A stretch of DNA of 64,000 bases from Clavibacter sepedonicus (GCF_000069225.1 NC_010407.1:620001-684000); one strand, 5' to 3'. Positions 17,131 through 26,135 are shown, counted from the first letter of the stretch. Numbers and translations are program-made. The notes: generated from the letters alone by a model not told the origin.

Positions 17131-17580
17131 GTGCTCCCACCGCTCCCGGACGACGCCGTCACCCTCGGTGCCGAGGCCGCCGACTGGCGTGCCGCCGTGC
17201 GCCTCGTGGGCGACGCGCTCGTCCGCTCGGGCGCGGCCACCCCGGAGTACGGGGACGCGATGATCCGCGTGGTCGAGGAGTTCGGCGCCTACGTCGTCAT
17301 CGCCCCGGGTCTCGCGCTCGCGCACGCCCGGCCGGGGCCGGAGACGCTCGCGGACGGCCTCGCGGTCGTCACCCTCACGGATCCGGTGGCGTTCGGGCAC
17401 GCGCACAACGATCCCGTCGACGTCATCGTCGGCCTCGCGGTCACCACGGTCGACCGGCACGTCTCCTCGGTCGCCGACATGGCCAACATCTTCAACGACG
17501 CCACCGCCATCCCGCGGCTGCGCGCCGCCACCACCGTCGACGAGGTCCGGCGCATCATGGCCGGCGAGGAGGGCGCATGA
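17131..17580 (+). CDS. PTS EIIA component (ascorbate/fructose-mannitol type)
   Basis: Cytoplasmic phosphocarrier that passes phosphate from HPr to a EIIB domain. 149 aa in the EIIA-2 fold; the phospho-accepting residue is probably His65 in GLALAHARPG, and the FGHAHNDPVDVIVGLA segment is typical. The GTG at 17131 is the best start; a purine stretch AGAGAG lies about 11 bases upstream. The frame stays open back into IS copy 1, but nothing there looks like PTS protein. Its stop overlaps the EIIB start (ATGA). No membrane EIIC is adjacent, so the sugar cannot be named. Confidence 0.85.
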   Translation: MLPPLPDDAVTLGAEAADWRAAVRLVGDALVRSGAATPEYGDAMIRVVEEFGAYVVIAPGLALAHARPGPETLADGLAVVTLTDPVAFGHAHNDPVDVIVGLAVTTVDRHVSSVADMANIFNDATAIPRLRAATTVDEVRRIMAGEEGA

Positions 17581-17849
17581 AGGTCGTCGCGATCTGCGGC
17601 GTGGGGATCGGCACGTCCGGCATCCTCAAGGTCAACGCCGAGCGGGCGCTCGCGCGCCTCGGCATCGAGGCGGACGTGACCGCGGCCGACCTCGCGAGCG
17701 TCGCCTCCCTCGGCGAGGACGCGCAGGTGATCCTCACGTCCCCGGAGCTCGTGGACCGGCTCGGGCCCACGTACGCCGACGTCGTCGTGATCGAGAACTA
17801 CTTCGACCTCGAGGAGATCTCGGCCAAGCTCGACGCCGCGCTCGGCTGA
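17577..17849 (+). CDS. PTS EIIB component (lactose/ascorbate type)
   Basis: Phosphotransfer subunit, 90 aa, a normal length for a free EIIB. The phosphocysteine is Cys7 in AICGVGIGTSG, the P-loop of the UlaB/SgaB type. Translation is coupled to EIIA by a four-base ATGA overlap. The last 52 bp overlap the 3' end of a convergent membrane-protein gene. No EIIC follows, so this pair must serve a distant permease or act in regulation. Confidence 0.87.
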   Translation: MKVVAICGVGIGTSGILKVNAERALARLGIEADVTAADLASVASLGEDAQVILTSPELVDRLGPTYADVVVIENYFDLEEISAKLDAALG

Positions 17850-18841
17850 GCGGTCGGCGCCGGTGCATCCGCGCCGTGCCCGTGCGGCTCGTGGGGGTGA
17901 TCCGTGTTCGGAGCGGTGGTCGCCGGCCGCCCGCCGCCGCGCAGCACCACCGCGACGGCCGCGACGAGGGATGCCGCCGCCACCGCGACGGCGGCCGTCG
18001 CGATCATGGGGGAGGGTTCCGTGACGGGCTCGCCGCGGAGCGCCTGCACGGTGACGATCGCGATCACCGCCAGGTACGCGACCGCCGCGATCGCCGTGAG
18101 CCGCACGCGCACGCGGTCGGGTGCGAGCGCGGGGATTCGGCGGCCCGCCGCGCCGACGAGGAGGGCGGCGACGGGCAGCAGCTGCAGCGCGTGCATGCCG
18201 ACGAAGTGCGGGATCCGCAGGTCGCCCGCGGTCGTGCTCCAGCCGAGCACGGGGATCCCGGGTCCGCCGTCGGCCGAGCCGACCGCGTGCGCGCCGACCA
18301 CGCCGTGGAAGTCGGCGAGCTGAGCCGCGGTCGGCGACGTCATCAGGTAGGCGAGCCCGATGCCGACGAGCGCGATGAGGGCCCCCGCGCGGATCCCGAG
18401 GGTGAGCGCCTTGTCGGGGAGCCGGAGCCGCAGCACGGTGAGGCTCGTGACGAACGTGCAGAGGTAGAGCACGGTGACCGACGCGGCCATCACAGCCCAC
18501 AGCGCCGTCGCGAGCGGCGTCGAGACGTTGAAGTGGCTCGTCGTCCCAGCCGCCGCCGCGCCCACGATCACCGCCTGCTCCACGACGAGCGCGACGGCCA
18601 CGACCGTGCCGAGCCGATGGGCCGTGCGCCGGAAGCGGGGGAGGCGCGCGATCAGCCAGGCCCAGGAGACCGCGTAGACGAGGATCGACAGCGAGAACTT
18701 GGCGGGCTTGTCCCAGACGGGCGCGCCCGTCACGACGCGGTGGCCGACCAGGCCGCCCACGAGGCACGCCGCCGCGACCACGACCATGAGCGCCGCGACC
18801 GCCATGAGCGGGCGGTGCCAGCCGAAGGCCCGCCGGATCAC
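17798..18841 (-). CDS. Multi-spanning membrane protein with His-rich tail
   Basis: Unrecognised 347-aa integral membrane protein with about eight hydrophobic segments. Two histidines sit at the mouth of the sixth (IPHFVGMHALQLLP), and the cytoplasmic tail reads DHPHEPHGHGAD, which could bind metal. The GTG at 18841 overlaps the stop of the MerR-type regulator (GTGA), so the two are co-translated and the regulator probably controls this protein. Its 3' end overlaps the end of the EIIB gene on the other strand by 52 bp. Function unknown; transport or redox roles are possible. Confidence 0.75.
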   Translation of the reverse strand: MIRRAFGWHRPLMAVAALMVVVAAACLVGGLVGHRVVTGAPVWDKPAKFSLSILVYAVSWAWLIARLPRFRRTAHRLGTVVAVALVVEQAVIVGAAAAGTTSHFNVSTPLATALWAVMAASVTVLYLCTFVTSLTVLRLRLPDKALTLGIRAGALIALVGIGLAYLMTSPTAAQLADFHGVVGAHAVGSADGGPGIPVLGWSTTAGDLRIPHFVGMHALQLLPVAALLVGAAGRRIPALAPDRVRVRLTAIAAVAYLAVIAIVTVQALRGEPVTEPSPMIATAAVAVAAASLVAAVAVVLRGGGRPATTAPNTDHPHEPHGHGADAPAPTAQPSAASSLAEISSRSK

Positions 18842-19494
18842 GATGCGCCGCCCGCCGCGGCCTGCGCGGTCATGGAGACCGTCGCCTGCGAGATCCGCCG
18901 CAGCCCCGCCGCCAGCTGGTCGCCCAGCACCGTGCCGACCACCATGAGCTCCGCCATGGCCGTGCGGTCGGGGCGGCCCCGCACCGCCGCGAGGTCGGCC
19001 TCGGCCTGGATCGATGCGGCTTCCGCGTAGCGCGCGAGGTAGTCGTCGCCGAGGGGGTGGCCCGAGCGCGCGAACGCGTCGACGGCGCGCGCCGCCTGCG
19101 TGCGGCCGGCGTGCCCCTCGAGGACGCACCAGCCGGCGTCCGCGGTGGCGGCGTCGACGCGGGCGAGGGCGTCGGCGGGCGGCGCATCCGCGGTGGCCGG
19201 ACCGGGCGTCAGCGCGTCCTGCGCCACGGTGAAGACCTCCTGCACGCGACGGCCGTCGTCGTCGAGCACGGCCAGCACCTCCCGCGCGCGGGCGACGGGC
19301 AGCCGTCCTACGTCGATGAGGGCGCGGATCAGCCGGACGCGGCGCGCGTGCTCGTCGTCGTAGTCGGTGCGGTTGTCGCTCACGCGCGTGCCCGCGGGGA
19401 GCAGGCCCTCGCGGACGTAGTACTTGACGGTCGCGGGGGCCACGCCCGTGGCCTCGGCCAGCTCGGTGATGCGGATGCGGCGAGGGTAGCGCAC
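18838..19494 (-). CDS. MerR-family transcriptional regulator
   Basis: Effector-responsive DNA-binding protein, 218 aa. The N-terminal MerR winged helix reads RITELAEATGVAPATVKYYV, with the wing and a dimerisation helix up to about residue 90. The C-terminal 120 residues form an Ala-rich helical domain without the Cys pattern of metal sensors, so the signal is probably organic or protein-borne. The GTG at 19494 has no ribosome-binding site, and an imperfect palindrome overlaps the start. It is coupled to the downstream membrane-protein gene through a GTGA overlap. Confidence 0.85.
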   Translation of the reverse strand: MRYPRRIRITELAEATGVAPATVKYYVREGLLPAGTRVSDNRTDYDDEHARRVRLIRALIDVGRLPVARAREVLAVLDDDGRRVQEVFTVAQDALTPGPATADAPPADALARVDAATADAGWCVLEGHAGRTQAARAVDAFARSGHPLGDDYLARYAEAASIQAEADLAAVRGRPDRTAMAELMVVGTVLGDQLAAGLRRISQATVSMTAQAAAGGAS

Positions 19495-19513
19495 TGATAG
19501 TGCCGCTACCAGT
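19493..19513 (-). promoter_or_regulatory. Candidate MerR operator over the regulator start
   Basis: ACTGATAG-TGCCG-CTACCAGT, an inverted repeat matching at 7 of 8 positions per arm with a 5-base centre. It covers the GTG start of the regulator. MerR proteins bind such dyads between unusually spaced -35 and -10 elements; a leaderless, self-controlled message is the likely reading. Confidence 0.45.
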
Positions 19514-19529
19514 GGCGGCCGCTCGGACG

Positions 19530-19554
19530 CCGCGGGCCGGCTGGCGGCCCGCGG
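19530..19554 (-). terminator. Hairpin terminator after phosphohexomutase
   Basis: A perfect 9-bp stem (CCGCGGGCC with its complement) around a 7-base loop, 10 bases past the mutase stop. It separates that transcript from the MerR gene. Confidence 0.65.
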
Positions 19555-19564
19555 ATCCCGTCGG

Positions 19565-21268
19565 CTAGACCTCGAGGAGCAGCGGCACGGCCTGCGCCAT
19601 GTCGGCGACGATGGCGCGCGCGGCGTCGCGGCGCTCGGCCACGGTGCCCTCGGTGCTCTGCGCGTCGAGGTACACCTTGATCTTCGGCTCCGTGCCGCTC
19701 GGCCGCACGATGAGCCGCGCGCCGTCGCCCAGGTGGAACCGGAGCACGTCGCTCGGCGGGAGGTCGGCGGTCCCCTCGGCGAGGTCGTCCATGCGCTCGA
19801 CGCGCCGGGATCCGATGGAGGTCGGCGGCGACTGCCGGAGCTTCGCCATGATGCGCGGGATGACCGCGAGGTCCGTGACGCGCACCGAGATCTGGTCGCT
19901 CGCGAACGAGCCGAACCGCTCGGCGAACCCGCGGTCGTAGTCGTCGATGGTCTGCCCGCGCGACTTCAGCAGCATCACGCCGTGGAGCACGGCGACGGCG
20001 GCGGAGATCCCGTCCTTGTCGCTCGTGATCCAGGGCGCGACGAGATAGCCGAGGGCCTCCTCGTAGCCGTAGACGAGGTCCGGCACGCGGCTGATCCACT
20101 TGAAGCCCGTGAGCGTCTCGCGGTAGCCGAAGCCGAGCTCGCGCGCGACGACCTCGAGCGCGGGCGAGGACACCAGCGACGAGGCGAACGTGCCCGTCTT
20201 GCCCTCCTCGATGTAGCGCTCGGCGATGCCCAGGCCGAGCAGCATGCCGACCTCGTTGCCCGAGAGGCGGCGCCAGGCGCCGTGCTCGTCGGCGATGGCG
20301 ACCGCGAGGCGGTCGGCGTCCGGGTCGTTGGCGATGATGAGCTCGGCGTCGGACCGAACGGCGGCCTCGAACGCGAGGTCGAGCGCGCCCGGCTCCTCGG
20401 GGTTCGGGAAGTCGACCGTGGGGAAGTCGGGGTCCGGATCCGCCTGGGCGGCGACGACGATGGGCGCGTCGACGCCGACCGCGTCGAACACGCGCGCCGC
20501 GGTCTCCCACCCGACGCCGTGCAGCGGTGTGTAGACCCAGGTCAGGGGGGCGAGCGGAGCCGCGAACAGGTCAGCCGTCTCCCGCACGTAGGAGTCGATG
20601 AGCGTCTCGGGCGCGATCTCGAAGTCGTCCGCCACCGGCAGCTGCTGCACGGTGCGCTCGCCTGCGGCCTTGTGGATGAAGGCCGCGATGTCGCGGTCGG
20701 CCGGGCTGACGATCTGCGCGCCGTGGTCCTCGTCCCCGAGGTAGACCTTGTAGCCGTTGTCGCGCGCGGGGTTGTGCGACGCCGTGACCATGACGCCGGC
20801 GCTCACGGCGAGGTGCTTCACCGCGTACGCGAGCACGGGCGTGGGGAGTGCCCGAGGGAGCAGGACCGTGCGGACGCCTGCTCCGGCCATGATGCGCGCG
20901 GTGTCCTCCGCGAAGACCCTGGAGTTGTGTCGCCCGTCGTACCCGATGACGATGCTCGGGCGCGGGCTGCGGCTGCGCAGGTAGTCGGCGAAGCCGGCGG
21001 CGGCCTGCGAGACGAGCACGCGGTTCATCCGGTTGGGACCCGCGCCCAGCTCGCCGCGGAGCCCGGCGGTGCCGAACTGGAGGCGCGTCTGGAAGCGGTC
21101 GCGGATCCCGGCGGCCGCCTGCTCGCGGTCTGCCGCGGATGCCCCGGCAGCGGTGCCCTCGACGAGGGCGAGCAGCTCGTCGACCTCGGCGCGCGTGACG
21201 GGATCCGGGTCCTGCGCCTGCCAGGCGCGCGCGGCGGCGACCAGCGCCGCGGTCTCCTCGCGGCTCAC
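19565..21268 (-). CDS. Phosphoglucomutase/phosphomannomutase family enzyme
   Basis: Alpha-D-phosphohexomutase superfamily, 567 aa, cytoplasmic. The phosphoserine loop is VMVTASHNP, the metal loop is NDPDADRLAVA, the sugar-binding loop sits near GFKWISRVPD, and the phosphate-binding loop near the C-terminus is VRPSGTEPKIKVY. Its length and GTAGLRG start fit the PGM2/phosphopentomutase-like branch. Start-stop coupling (GTGA) to purine nucleoside phosphorylase favours a pentose-1-phosphate role in nucleoside salvage over glycan precursor supply. Which sugar phosphate is used is inference. Confidence 0.9.
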   Translation of the reverse strand: MSREETAALVAAARAWQAQDPDPVTRAEVDELLALVEGTAAGASAADREQAAAGIRDRFQTRLQFGTAGLRGELGAGPNRMNRVLVSQAAAGFADYLRSRSPRPSIVIGYDGRHNSRVFAEDTARIMAGAGVRTVLLPRALPTPVLAYAVKHLAVSAGVMVTASHNPARDNGYKVYLGDEDHGAQIVSPADRDIAAFIHKAAGERTVQQLPVADDFEIAPETLIDSYVRETADLFAAPLAPLTWVYTPLHGVGWETAARVFDAVGVDAPIVVAAQADPDPDFPTVDFPNPEEPGALDLAFEAAVRSDAELIIANDPDADRLAVAIADEHGAWRRLSGNEVGMLLGLGIAERYIEEGKTGTFASSLVSSPALEVVARELGFGYRETLTGFKWISRVPDLVYGYEEALGYLVAPWITSDKDGISAAVAVLHGVMLLKSRGQTIDDYDRGFAERFGSFASDQISVRVTDLAVIPRIMAKLRQSPPTSIGSRRVERMDDLAEGTADLPPSDVLRFHLGDGARLIVRPSGTEPKIKVYLDAQSTEGTVAERRDAARAIVADMAQAVPLLLEV

Positions 21269-22092
21269 AGGGCGCCCACGATGCGGGCGAGCATCCCGCC
21301 GATGCGCCCCTCGGCGGCGCGGCCGGCCTCGATGACCTCCTCGTGGCTGAGGGGCGTCTTCTGGATCCCCGCCGCGAGGTTCGTGATGAGCGACATGCCG
21401 AGCACCTCCATGCCGGCCTCGCGCGCGGCGATGGCCTCGAGCGCGGTGGACATGCCGACGATGTGGCCGCCGATCGCCTTCGCCATCCGCACCTCGGCCG
21501 GCGTCTCGTAGTGGGGTCCGCGGAACTGGCAGTACACGCCCTCGTCGAGGTCGGGCTCGACCTCGTGGGCGATCGCCAGGAGCCTCGCCGAGTAGAGGTC
21601 GGTGAGGTCGATGAAGGTCGCGCCCTCGAGTGGCGAGTCGGCGGTGAGGTTGATGTGGTCGCTGATGAGGACGGGTGTGCCGGGCGTCCAGTGCTCCTTG
21701 ATGCCGCCCGCGCCGTTGGTGAGGATCATCGTGGTCGCGCCGGTCGCCGCCGCGGTGCGCACGCTGTGCACGACCCGGCGGACGCCGTGGCCCTCGTAGT
21801 AGTGGGTGCGCGCGCCGATGACGAGGGCGCGGCGGCCGGACGGGAGCAGCACGCTGCGGAGCGATCCGACGTGGCCTTCCAGGGCGGGCTTCGAGAAGCC
21901 GACGACCTCGGTGGCCGGGATGGTGGCGGTGGTCTCGCCGATGAGATCCGCCGCCTTCCCCCATCCGCTGCCGAGCGTGAGGGCGATGTCGTGGCGCTCG
22001 ACGCCGGTCAGCTCGGCGATCTGCCGGGCGGCCTGCCGCGCGATCTCCTGGGGGTCCGCGTCGGGCGACTCGAGGGGGTTGCTGTAGGTCAT
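21265..22092 (-). CDS. punA: Purine nucleoside phosphorylase
   Basis: Splits purine nucleosides with phosphate into base and (deoxy)ribose-1-phosphate; cytoplasmic trimer. 275 aa, the low-molecular-mass class. Signatures are GSGWGKAADLI near residue 42, the phosphate-binding ARTHYYEGHG, TNGAGGI and the C-terminal specificity region FRGPHYETPAEVRM. It is the first gene of a two-gene unit with the phosphohexomutase, and the ATG at 22092 follows a leaderless-type -10 box. Confidence 0.93.
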   Translation of the reverse strand: MTYSNPLESPDADPQEIARQAARQIAELTGVERHDIALTLGSGWGKAADLIGETTATIPATEVVGFSKPALEGHVGSLRSVLLPSGRRALVIGARTHYYEGHGVRRVVHSVRTAAATGATTMILTNGAGGIKEHWTPGTPVLISDHINLTADSPLEGATFIDLTDLYSARLLAIAHEVEPDLDEGVYCQFRGPHYETPAEVRMAKAIGGHIVGMSTALEAIAAREAGMEVLGMSLITNLAAGIQKTPLSHEEVIEAGRAAEGRIGGMLARIVGAL

Positions 22093-22098
22093 GCCCCG

Positions 22099-22104
22099 AT
22101 CCTA
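22099..22104 (-). promoter_or_regulatory. -10 box TAGGAT, leaderless punA
   Basis: On the minus strand TAGGAT is followed by six bases and the ATG at 22092. No ribosome-binding site intervenes. Confidence 0.5.
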
Positions 22105-22182
22105 AATGCGCGCGCCCGCGCGACCCGGGCCACGACGGCGGGCGGGTTCGCGCGGGGCGGGGGCCTGCGGGATGATGTGCGC

Positions 22183-23625
22183 ATGGGATACGAGTTCGAG
22201 GCCAACCAGCGGATCGCCGTCCTCGGAGGGGGTCCCGGCGGCTACGAGGCCGCCATCGCCGGAGCGCAGCTCGGCGCGGAGGTGACGCTGGTGGAGCGCG
22301 TGGGCGTCGGCGGCTCGGCCGTGATGACCGACGTCGTCCCCTCCAAGACCCTCATCGCCACCGCGGAGGCCACCAACGCGATCGGCGAGGCCGCCGACCT
22401 CGGCGTGCAGTTCTTCTCCCGCGGCGAGCAGACCCGCCGGCCCGTGCGCCCCGAGGTTGCCGTCAACCTGCAGGCCGTCAACAACCGCCTGCTGCGGCTC
22501 GCGCGCCAGCAGTCCGAGGACATGAAGTCGAGCCTCATCCGCGCGGGCGTCCGCATCGTGCAGGGCGAGGGGCGGCTCGACGGGCCCAACCGCATCATCG
22601 TCTCCACCGGCCGCGGCGGCGGCCGGGGCACCGACTTCGACGAGATCGACGCGGACACCACGGTCATCTCCACGGGCGCGAGCCCCCGCATCCTCGACAC
22701 CGCCAAGCCCGACGGGGAGCGGATCCTCACCTGGACGCAGCTCTACACGATGGACTGCGTGCCCGAGCACCTCATCGTCGTGGGATCCGGCGTCACGGGC
22801 GCCGAGTTCGCCTCGGCCTACACGGCGCTCGGCGCCAAGGTCACGCTCATCTCCTCCCGTGACCAGGTGCTGCCGGGCGAGGACGCCGACGCCGCCCGCG
22901 TGATCGAGGACGTCTTCACGCGCAACGGCATGACGGTGCTGTCGAAGTCCCGCGCCGAGTCGGTCGTCCGCCAGGGCGACGGCGTGGTCGCGACCCTCAG
23001 CGACGGCCGGGTCGTCGAGGGCAGCCACTGCCTCATGGCGGTCGGATCCGTGCCGAACACCGCGGGGATCGGCCTCGAGGAGGCGGGCGTGCAGATGAGC
23101 GACTCCGGCCACATCCGCGTGAACCGCGTCGCGCGCACCTCGGTGCCGAGCGTCTACGCCGCGGGCGACTGCACGACGTTCCTGCCGCTCGCGTCCGTCG
23201 CGTCGATGCAGGGCCGCACCGCGGTGTACCACGCGATGGGCGACGCGGTCAGTCCCACGGAGCTCCGCAACGTGACGTCGAACATCTTCACGCAGCCCGA
23301 GATCGCGACCCTCGGCTGGTCGCAGAAGCAGATCGAGGAGGGGCTCGCGCAGGGCGACATCTACAAGCTGCCGCTCGCCTCGAACCCTCGCGCGAAGATG
23401 CAGAACGTGAAGGACGGCTTCGTGAAGCTGTTCGCGCGCACGGGCTCGGGCACGGTCATCGGCGGCGTCATCGTGGCGCCCAAGGCCTCCGAGCTGATCT
23501 TCCCGCTGGCGCTCGCGGTCGAGCACCGGCTCACGGTCGACGACGTCGCGCGCGCGTTCACGGTGTACCCGTCGCTGTCGGGCAGCATCTCCGACGCGGC
23601 GCGCGCCATGCACATCGTCCTCTGA
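22183..23625 (+). CDS. lpdA: LpdA-type flavoprotein, NAD(P)H-quinone dehydrogenase
   Basis: Two-dinucleotide-fold flavoprotein of 480 aa, cytoplasmic or membrane-associated. The FAD loop is GGGPGGYEAAIAG, the NAD(P)H loop is VGSGVTGAEFASAY, and a second FAD motif is VYAAGDCT. It resembles dihydrolipoamide dehydrogenases, but the CxxxxC redox pair is missing: the segment reads GGSAVMTDVVPSKT. The catalytic C-terminal His-Glu pair is also absent (it ends AMHIVL). This is the pattern of mycobacterial LpdA, which reduces quinones rather than lipoamide. It is divergent from punA and ends at a shared hairpin. Confidence 0.88.
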   Translation: MGYEFEANQRIAVLGGGPGGYEAAIAGAQLGAEVTLVERVGVGGSAVMTDVVPSKTLIATAEATNAIGEAADLGVQFFSRGEQTRRPVRPEVAVNLQAVNNRLLRLARQQSEDMKSSLIRAGVRIVQGEGRLDGPNRIIVSTGRGGGRGTDFDEIDADTTVISTGASPRILDTAKPDGERILTWTQLYTMDCVPEHLIVVGSGVTGAEFASAYTALGAKVTLISSRDQVLPGEDADAARVIEDVFTRNGMTVLSKSRAESVVRQGDGVVATLSDGRVVEGSHCLMAVGSVPNTAGIGLEEAGVQMSDSGHIRVNRVARTSVPSVYAAGDCTTFLPLASVASMQGRTAVYHAMGDAVSPTELRNVTSNIFTQPEIATLGWSQKQIEEGLAQGDIYKLPLASNPRAKMQNVKDGFVKLFARTGSGTVIGGVIVAPKASELIFPLALAVEHRLTVDDVARAFTVYPSLSGSISDAARAMHIVL

Positions 23626-23650
23626 CCCTCCGGCCGCCCCGTGCGGCCCG

Positions 23651-23695
23651 CACGCGACGACGGCCGGCCCCGCGGGGACCGGCCGTCGTCGCGTG
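23651..23695. terminator. Bidirectional hairpin between lpdA and carboxylase alpha
   Basis: A perfect 17-bp stem (CACGCGACGACGGCCGG with its complement) around an 11-base loop, between convergent genes. It is the longest perfect stem noticed in the window. Confidence 0.88.
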
Positions 23696-23705
23696 GTGCG
23701 CGGGG

Positions 23706-25475
23706 TCAGACGATGTCGAGGAGGCGGTGCCCCGAGGGCACGGTCTCGCCGACCTGGGCCTGGAGGCCCGTGACGGTGCCGTCGCGGTGCGCCGTGAGCG
23801 GCTGCTCCATCTTCATCGCCTCGAGGACCACGAGCAGGTCGCCCTTGACGACCTGCTGGCCCTCCTCGACGGCGAGCTTGACCACGGTGGCCTGCATGGG
23901 CGAGGTGACGGATCCGCCGCCCGAGGTGTCGACTGAGCCGGACTGCTTGCGGCGGGCGGGGGCCGCCGACGCGCGACGCGACGCCGAGGCGCCGGCCGCC
24001 GGAGCGAGGTCCTCCGGGAGGCTGACCTCGATGCGCTTGCCGCCGACCTCGACCACGACCGTGTGCCGTGCGGGCGCCTCGGCGGCGTCCTCGAGGGCGC
24101 CCGACCAGGGCTCGATGGTGTTGTCGAACTCGGTCTCGATCCAGCGCGTGTAGACGGAGAAGGGCGCACCGTCGGCGGGGGCGAAGGCCGCGTCGCGCAC
24201 GATCGCGCGGTGGAAGGGGAGCACGGTGGGCAGGCCCTGCACCTCGAACTCGTCGAGGGCGCGGCGCGAGCGCTCGAGGGCGTCCTCGCGGCTGGATCCC
24301 GTGACGATGAGCTTCGCGAGCAGCGAGTCGAACGCGCCGGAGACCACGTCGCCCGCGCGGACGCCGGAGTCGACCCGGACGCCGGGGCCGCCCGGCGCCT
24401 GGAACACGTGCACCGGGCCGGGCGCGGGGAAGAAGCCGCGGCCCGGGTCCTCGCCGTTGATTCGGAACTCGAACGAGTGGCCGCGCGGGGCCGGGTCGTC
24501 GTAGTCGATGAGGCCGCCCGCGGCGATGCGGAACTGCTCGCGCACGAGGTCGATGCCCGTGACCTCCTCGGAGACCGGGTGCTCCACCTGGAGGCGCGTG
24601 TTGACCTCGAGGAAGGAGATGGTGCCGTCCTGCGCGACGAGGAACTCGCACGTGCCGGCGCCGATGTACCCGACCTCGCGGAGGATCGCCTTGGACGCGG
24701 CGTAGAGCTGGGCGTTCTGCTCGTCGGTGAGGAAGGGCGCGGGCGCCTCCTCCACGAGCTTCTGGTGGCGGCGCTGGAGCGAGCAGTCGCGCGTGGAGAT
24801 GACGACGACGGTGCCGGCAGAGTCGGCGAGGCACTGGGTCTCGACGTGGCGGGGGCGGTCGAGGTACTTCTCGACGAAGCACTCGCCGCGGCCGAACGCG
24901 GCGACGGCCTCGCGGGTGGCGGACTCGAACAGCTCCGGCACCTCCTCGCGCGTGCGGGCGACCTTGAGGCCGCGGCCGCCGCCGCCGAACGCCGCCTTGA
25001 TGGCGACCGGCAGGCCGTGCACGTCGACGAAGTCGAGCACCTCGTCGGCGCCCGACACCGGGTTGAGCGTGCCGGGCGCGAGGGGCGCTCCGACGCGCTC
25101 GGCCACGTGGCGGGCCGTGGTCTTGTCGCCGAGCTGCTGGATGGCGCTCGGCGAGGGGCCGATCCAGATGAGGCCGGCGTCGATGACCTGCTGCGCGAAG
25201 TCGGCGTTCTCGGCGAGGAACCCGTAGCCCGGGTGGACGGCGTCCGCGCCGGAGCGGCGGGCGATGGAGAGGAGCTTCGCGATGACGAGGTACGTGTCCG
25301 CGCTCGACTGCCCGTCGAGGGCGTACGCCTCGTCGGCGAGCGTCACGTGCAGGGCGTCGCGGTCCTGGTCGGCGTAGACGGCGACCGATCCGATCCCCGC
25401 ATCCCTCGCCGCCCGGATGATGCGGACGGCGATCTCGCCCCGGTTGGCGATGAGGACCTTGTTCACACGCGTCAT
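23706..25475 (-). CDS. accA: Acyl-CoA carboxylase alpha subunit (biotin carboxylase + carrier)
   Basis: Carboxylates biotin with bicarbonate and ATP and carries the carboxyl group to the beta subunit, making malonyl- or methylmalonyl-CoA. 589 aa: biotin carboxylase N-domain ([13 protein letters not shown]), ATP-grasp domain with the glycine-rich [11 protein letters not shown] and catalytic [14 protein letters not shown], a linker rich in Ala and Arg, and a C-terminal biotin carrier domain with Lys555 in EAMKMEQ. This fused form is typical of actinobacteria. The beta and epsilon genes lie 7 kb away with biotin ligase. ATG at 25475. Confidence 0.95.
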   Translation of the reverse strand: MTRVNKVLIANRGEIAVRIIRAARDAGIGSVAVYADQDRDALHVTLADEAYALDGQSSADTYLVIAKLLSIARRSGADAVHPGYGFLAENADFAQQVIDAGLIWIGPSPSAIQQLGDKTTARHVAERVGAPLAPGTLNPVSGADEVLDFVDVHGLPVAIKAAFGGGGRGLKVARTREEVPELFESATREAVAAFGRGECFVEKYLDRPRHVETQCLADSAGTVVVISTRDCSLQRRHQKLVEEAPAPFLTDEQNAQLYAASKAILREVGYIGAGTCEFLVAQDGTISFLEVNTRLQVEHPVSEEVTGIDLVREQFRIAAGGLIDYDDPAPRGHSFEFRINGEDPGRGFFPAPGPVHVFQAPGGPGVRVDSGVRAGDVVSGAFDSLLAKLIVTGSSREDALERSRRALDEFEVQGLPTVLPFHRAIVRDAAFAPADGAPFSVYTRWIETEFDNTIEPWSGALEDAAEAPARHTVVVEVGGKRIEVSLPEDLAPAAGASASRRASAAPARRKQSGSVDTSGGGSVTSPMQATVVKLAVEEGQQVVKGDLLVVLEAMKMEQPLTAHRDGTVTGLQAQVGETVPSGHRLLDIV

Positions 25476-25597
25476 GGGACCCCAGCCTAGGGTCTGGGAT
25501 GTGCCCGGCTTCGGAGGGTGCGCACAAACATGCGGGGCCGACGGGTACGCGTGCCCACAACCGGCCGGTCCCCGCGCGCCCCTGGCATGATCGACGC

Positions 25598-26125
25598 ATG
25601 ACCGCATCCGGCACCGGCGACGACGACGCGCGAGCCGCCGCGGCCGACCTCCAAGAGCTGCTGCGGGCGACGGTCGGCGAGCTGCGGGCGCGACGGTCGC
25701 CCGACGAGGCGCTCGCGGAGGTGCGCGTCAAGCGGTCCTTCGGGCCCATCAAGCGGCAGCCGGCCATGGTGCCGGTCGGCCGGGCCTGGCGGCTCGGCGT
25801 CCTCCTGCTCTCCGCCGACGGATCCCTCCGCCGCACCGGCAGCATCACGCGCGCCGTGGAGCCCACGCGATCCCAGGGCCTCGACTCCGGCGTCGAGGCG
25901 CGCAAGGAGGCCAGGCGCCAGGCCGTCCGCGCCTTCGAGGAGGGCGACGCGGTCGACTACGACTGGGAGCCCATCGCGCTCGACGCGGAGTCGCTCGCCG
26001 CGGGATCCGGGCCCCTGTCCCTCCGTGGCCGCGAGCTCCGCGTGCAGTGGGGGCCGAACGCGCACGAGACCCGGCCGCTGGCCGCCTACCTCGCCGACCG
26101 CATCGAGGTCCTCGGGATGGGCTGA
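25598..26125 (+). CDS. Conserved-looking hypothetical protein
   Basis: Not recognised. 175 aa, soluble, rich in Arg, Ala and Glu, without signal peptide or membrane segment. The middle part ([20 protein letters not shown]) looks like beta strands, followed by a charged helix ([19 protein letters not shown]). It is divergent from the carboxylase alpha gene and convergent with the Maf-like gene, ten bases away. Codon usage looks native, so I take it as a real gene. Confidence 0.65.
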   Translation: MTASGTGDDDARAAAADLQELLRATVGELRARRSPDEALAEVRVKRSFGPIKRQPAMVPVGRAWRLGVLLLSADGSLRRTGSITRAVEPTRSQGLDSGVEARKEARRQAVRAFEEGDAVDYDWEPIALDAESLAAGSGPLSLRGRELRVQWGPNAHETRPLAAYLADRIEVLGMG

Positions 26126-26135
26126 CGCCCGGGCG

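Noticed and set aside
16837..17580. A longer PTS EIIA protein starting inside IS copy 1
   Set aside because: The upstream part translates IS terminal sequence and shows no PTS similarity; the same in-frame run precedes the kinase after copy 2, so it is a property of the IS end.
22183..23625. Dihydrolipoamide dehydrogenase of a 2-oxoacid complex
   Set aside because: The redox-active cysteine pair and the catalytic His-Glu are absent.
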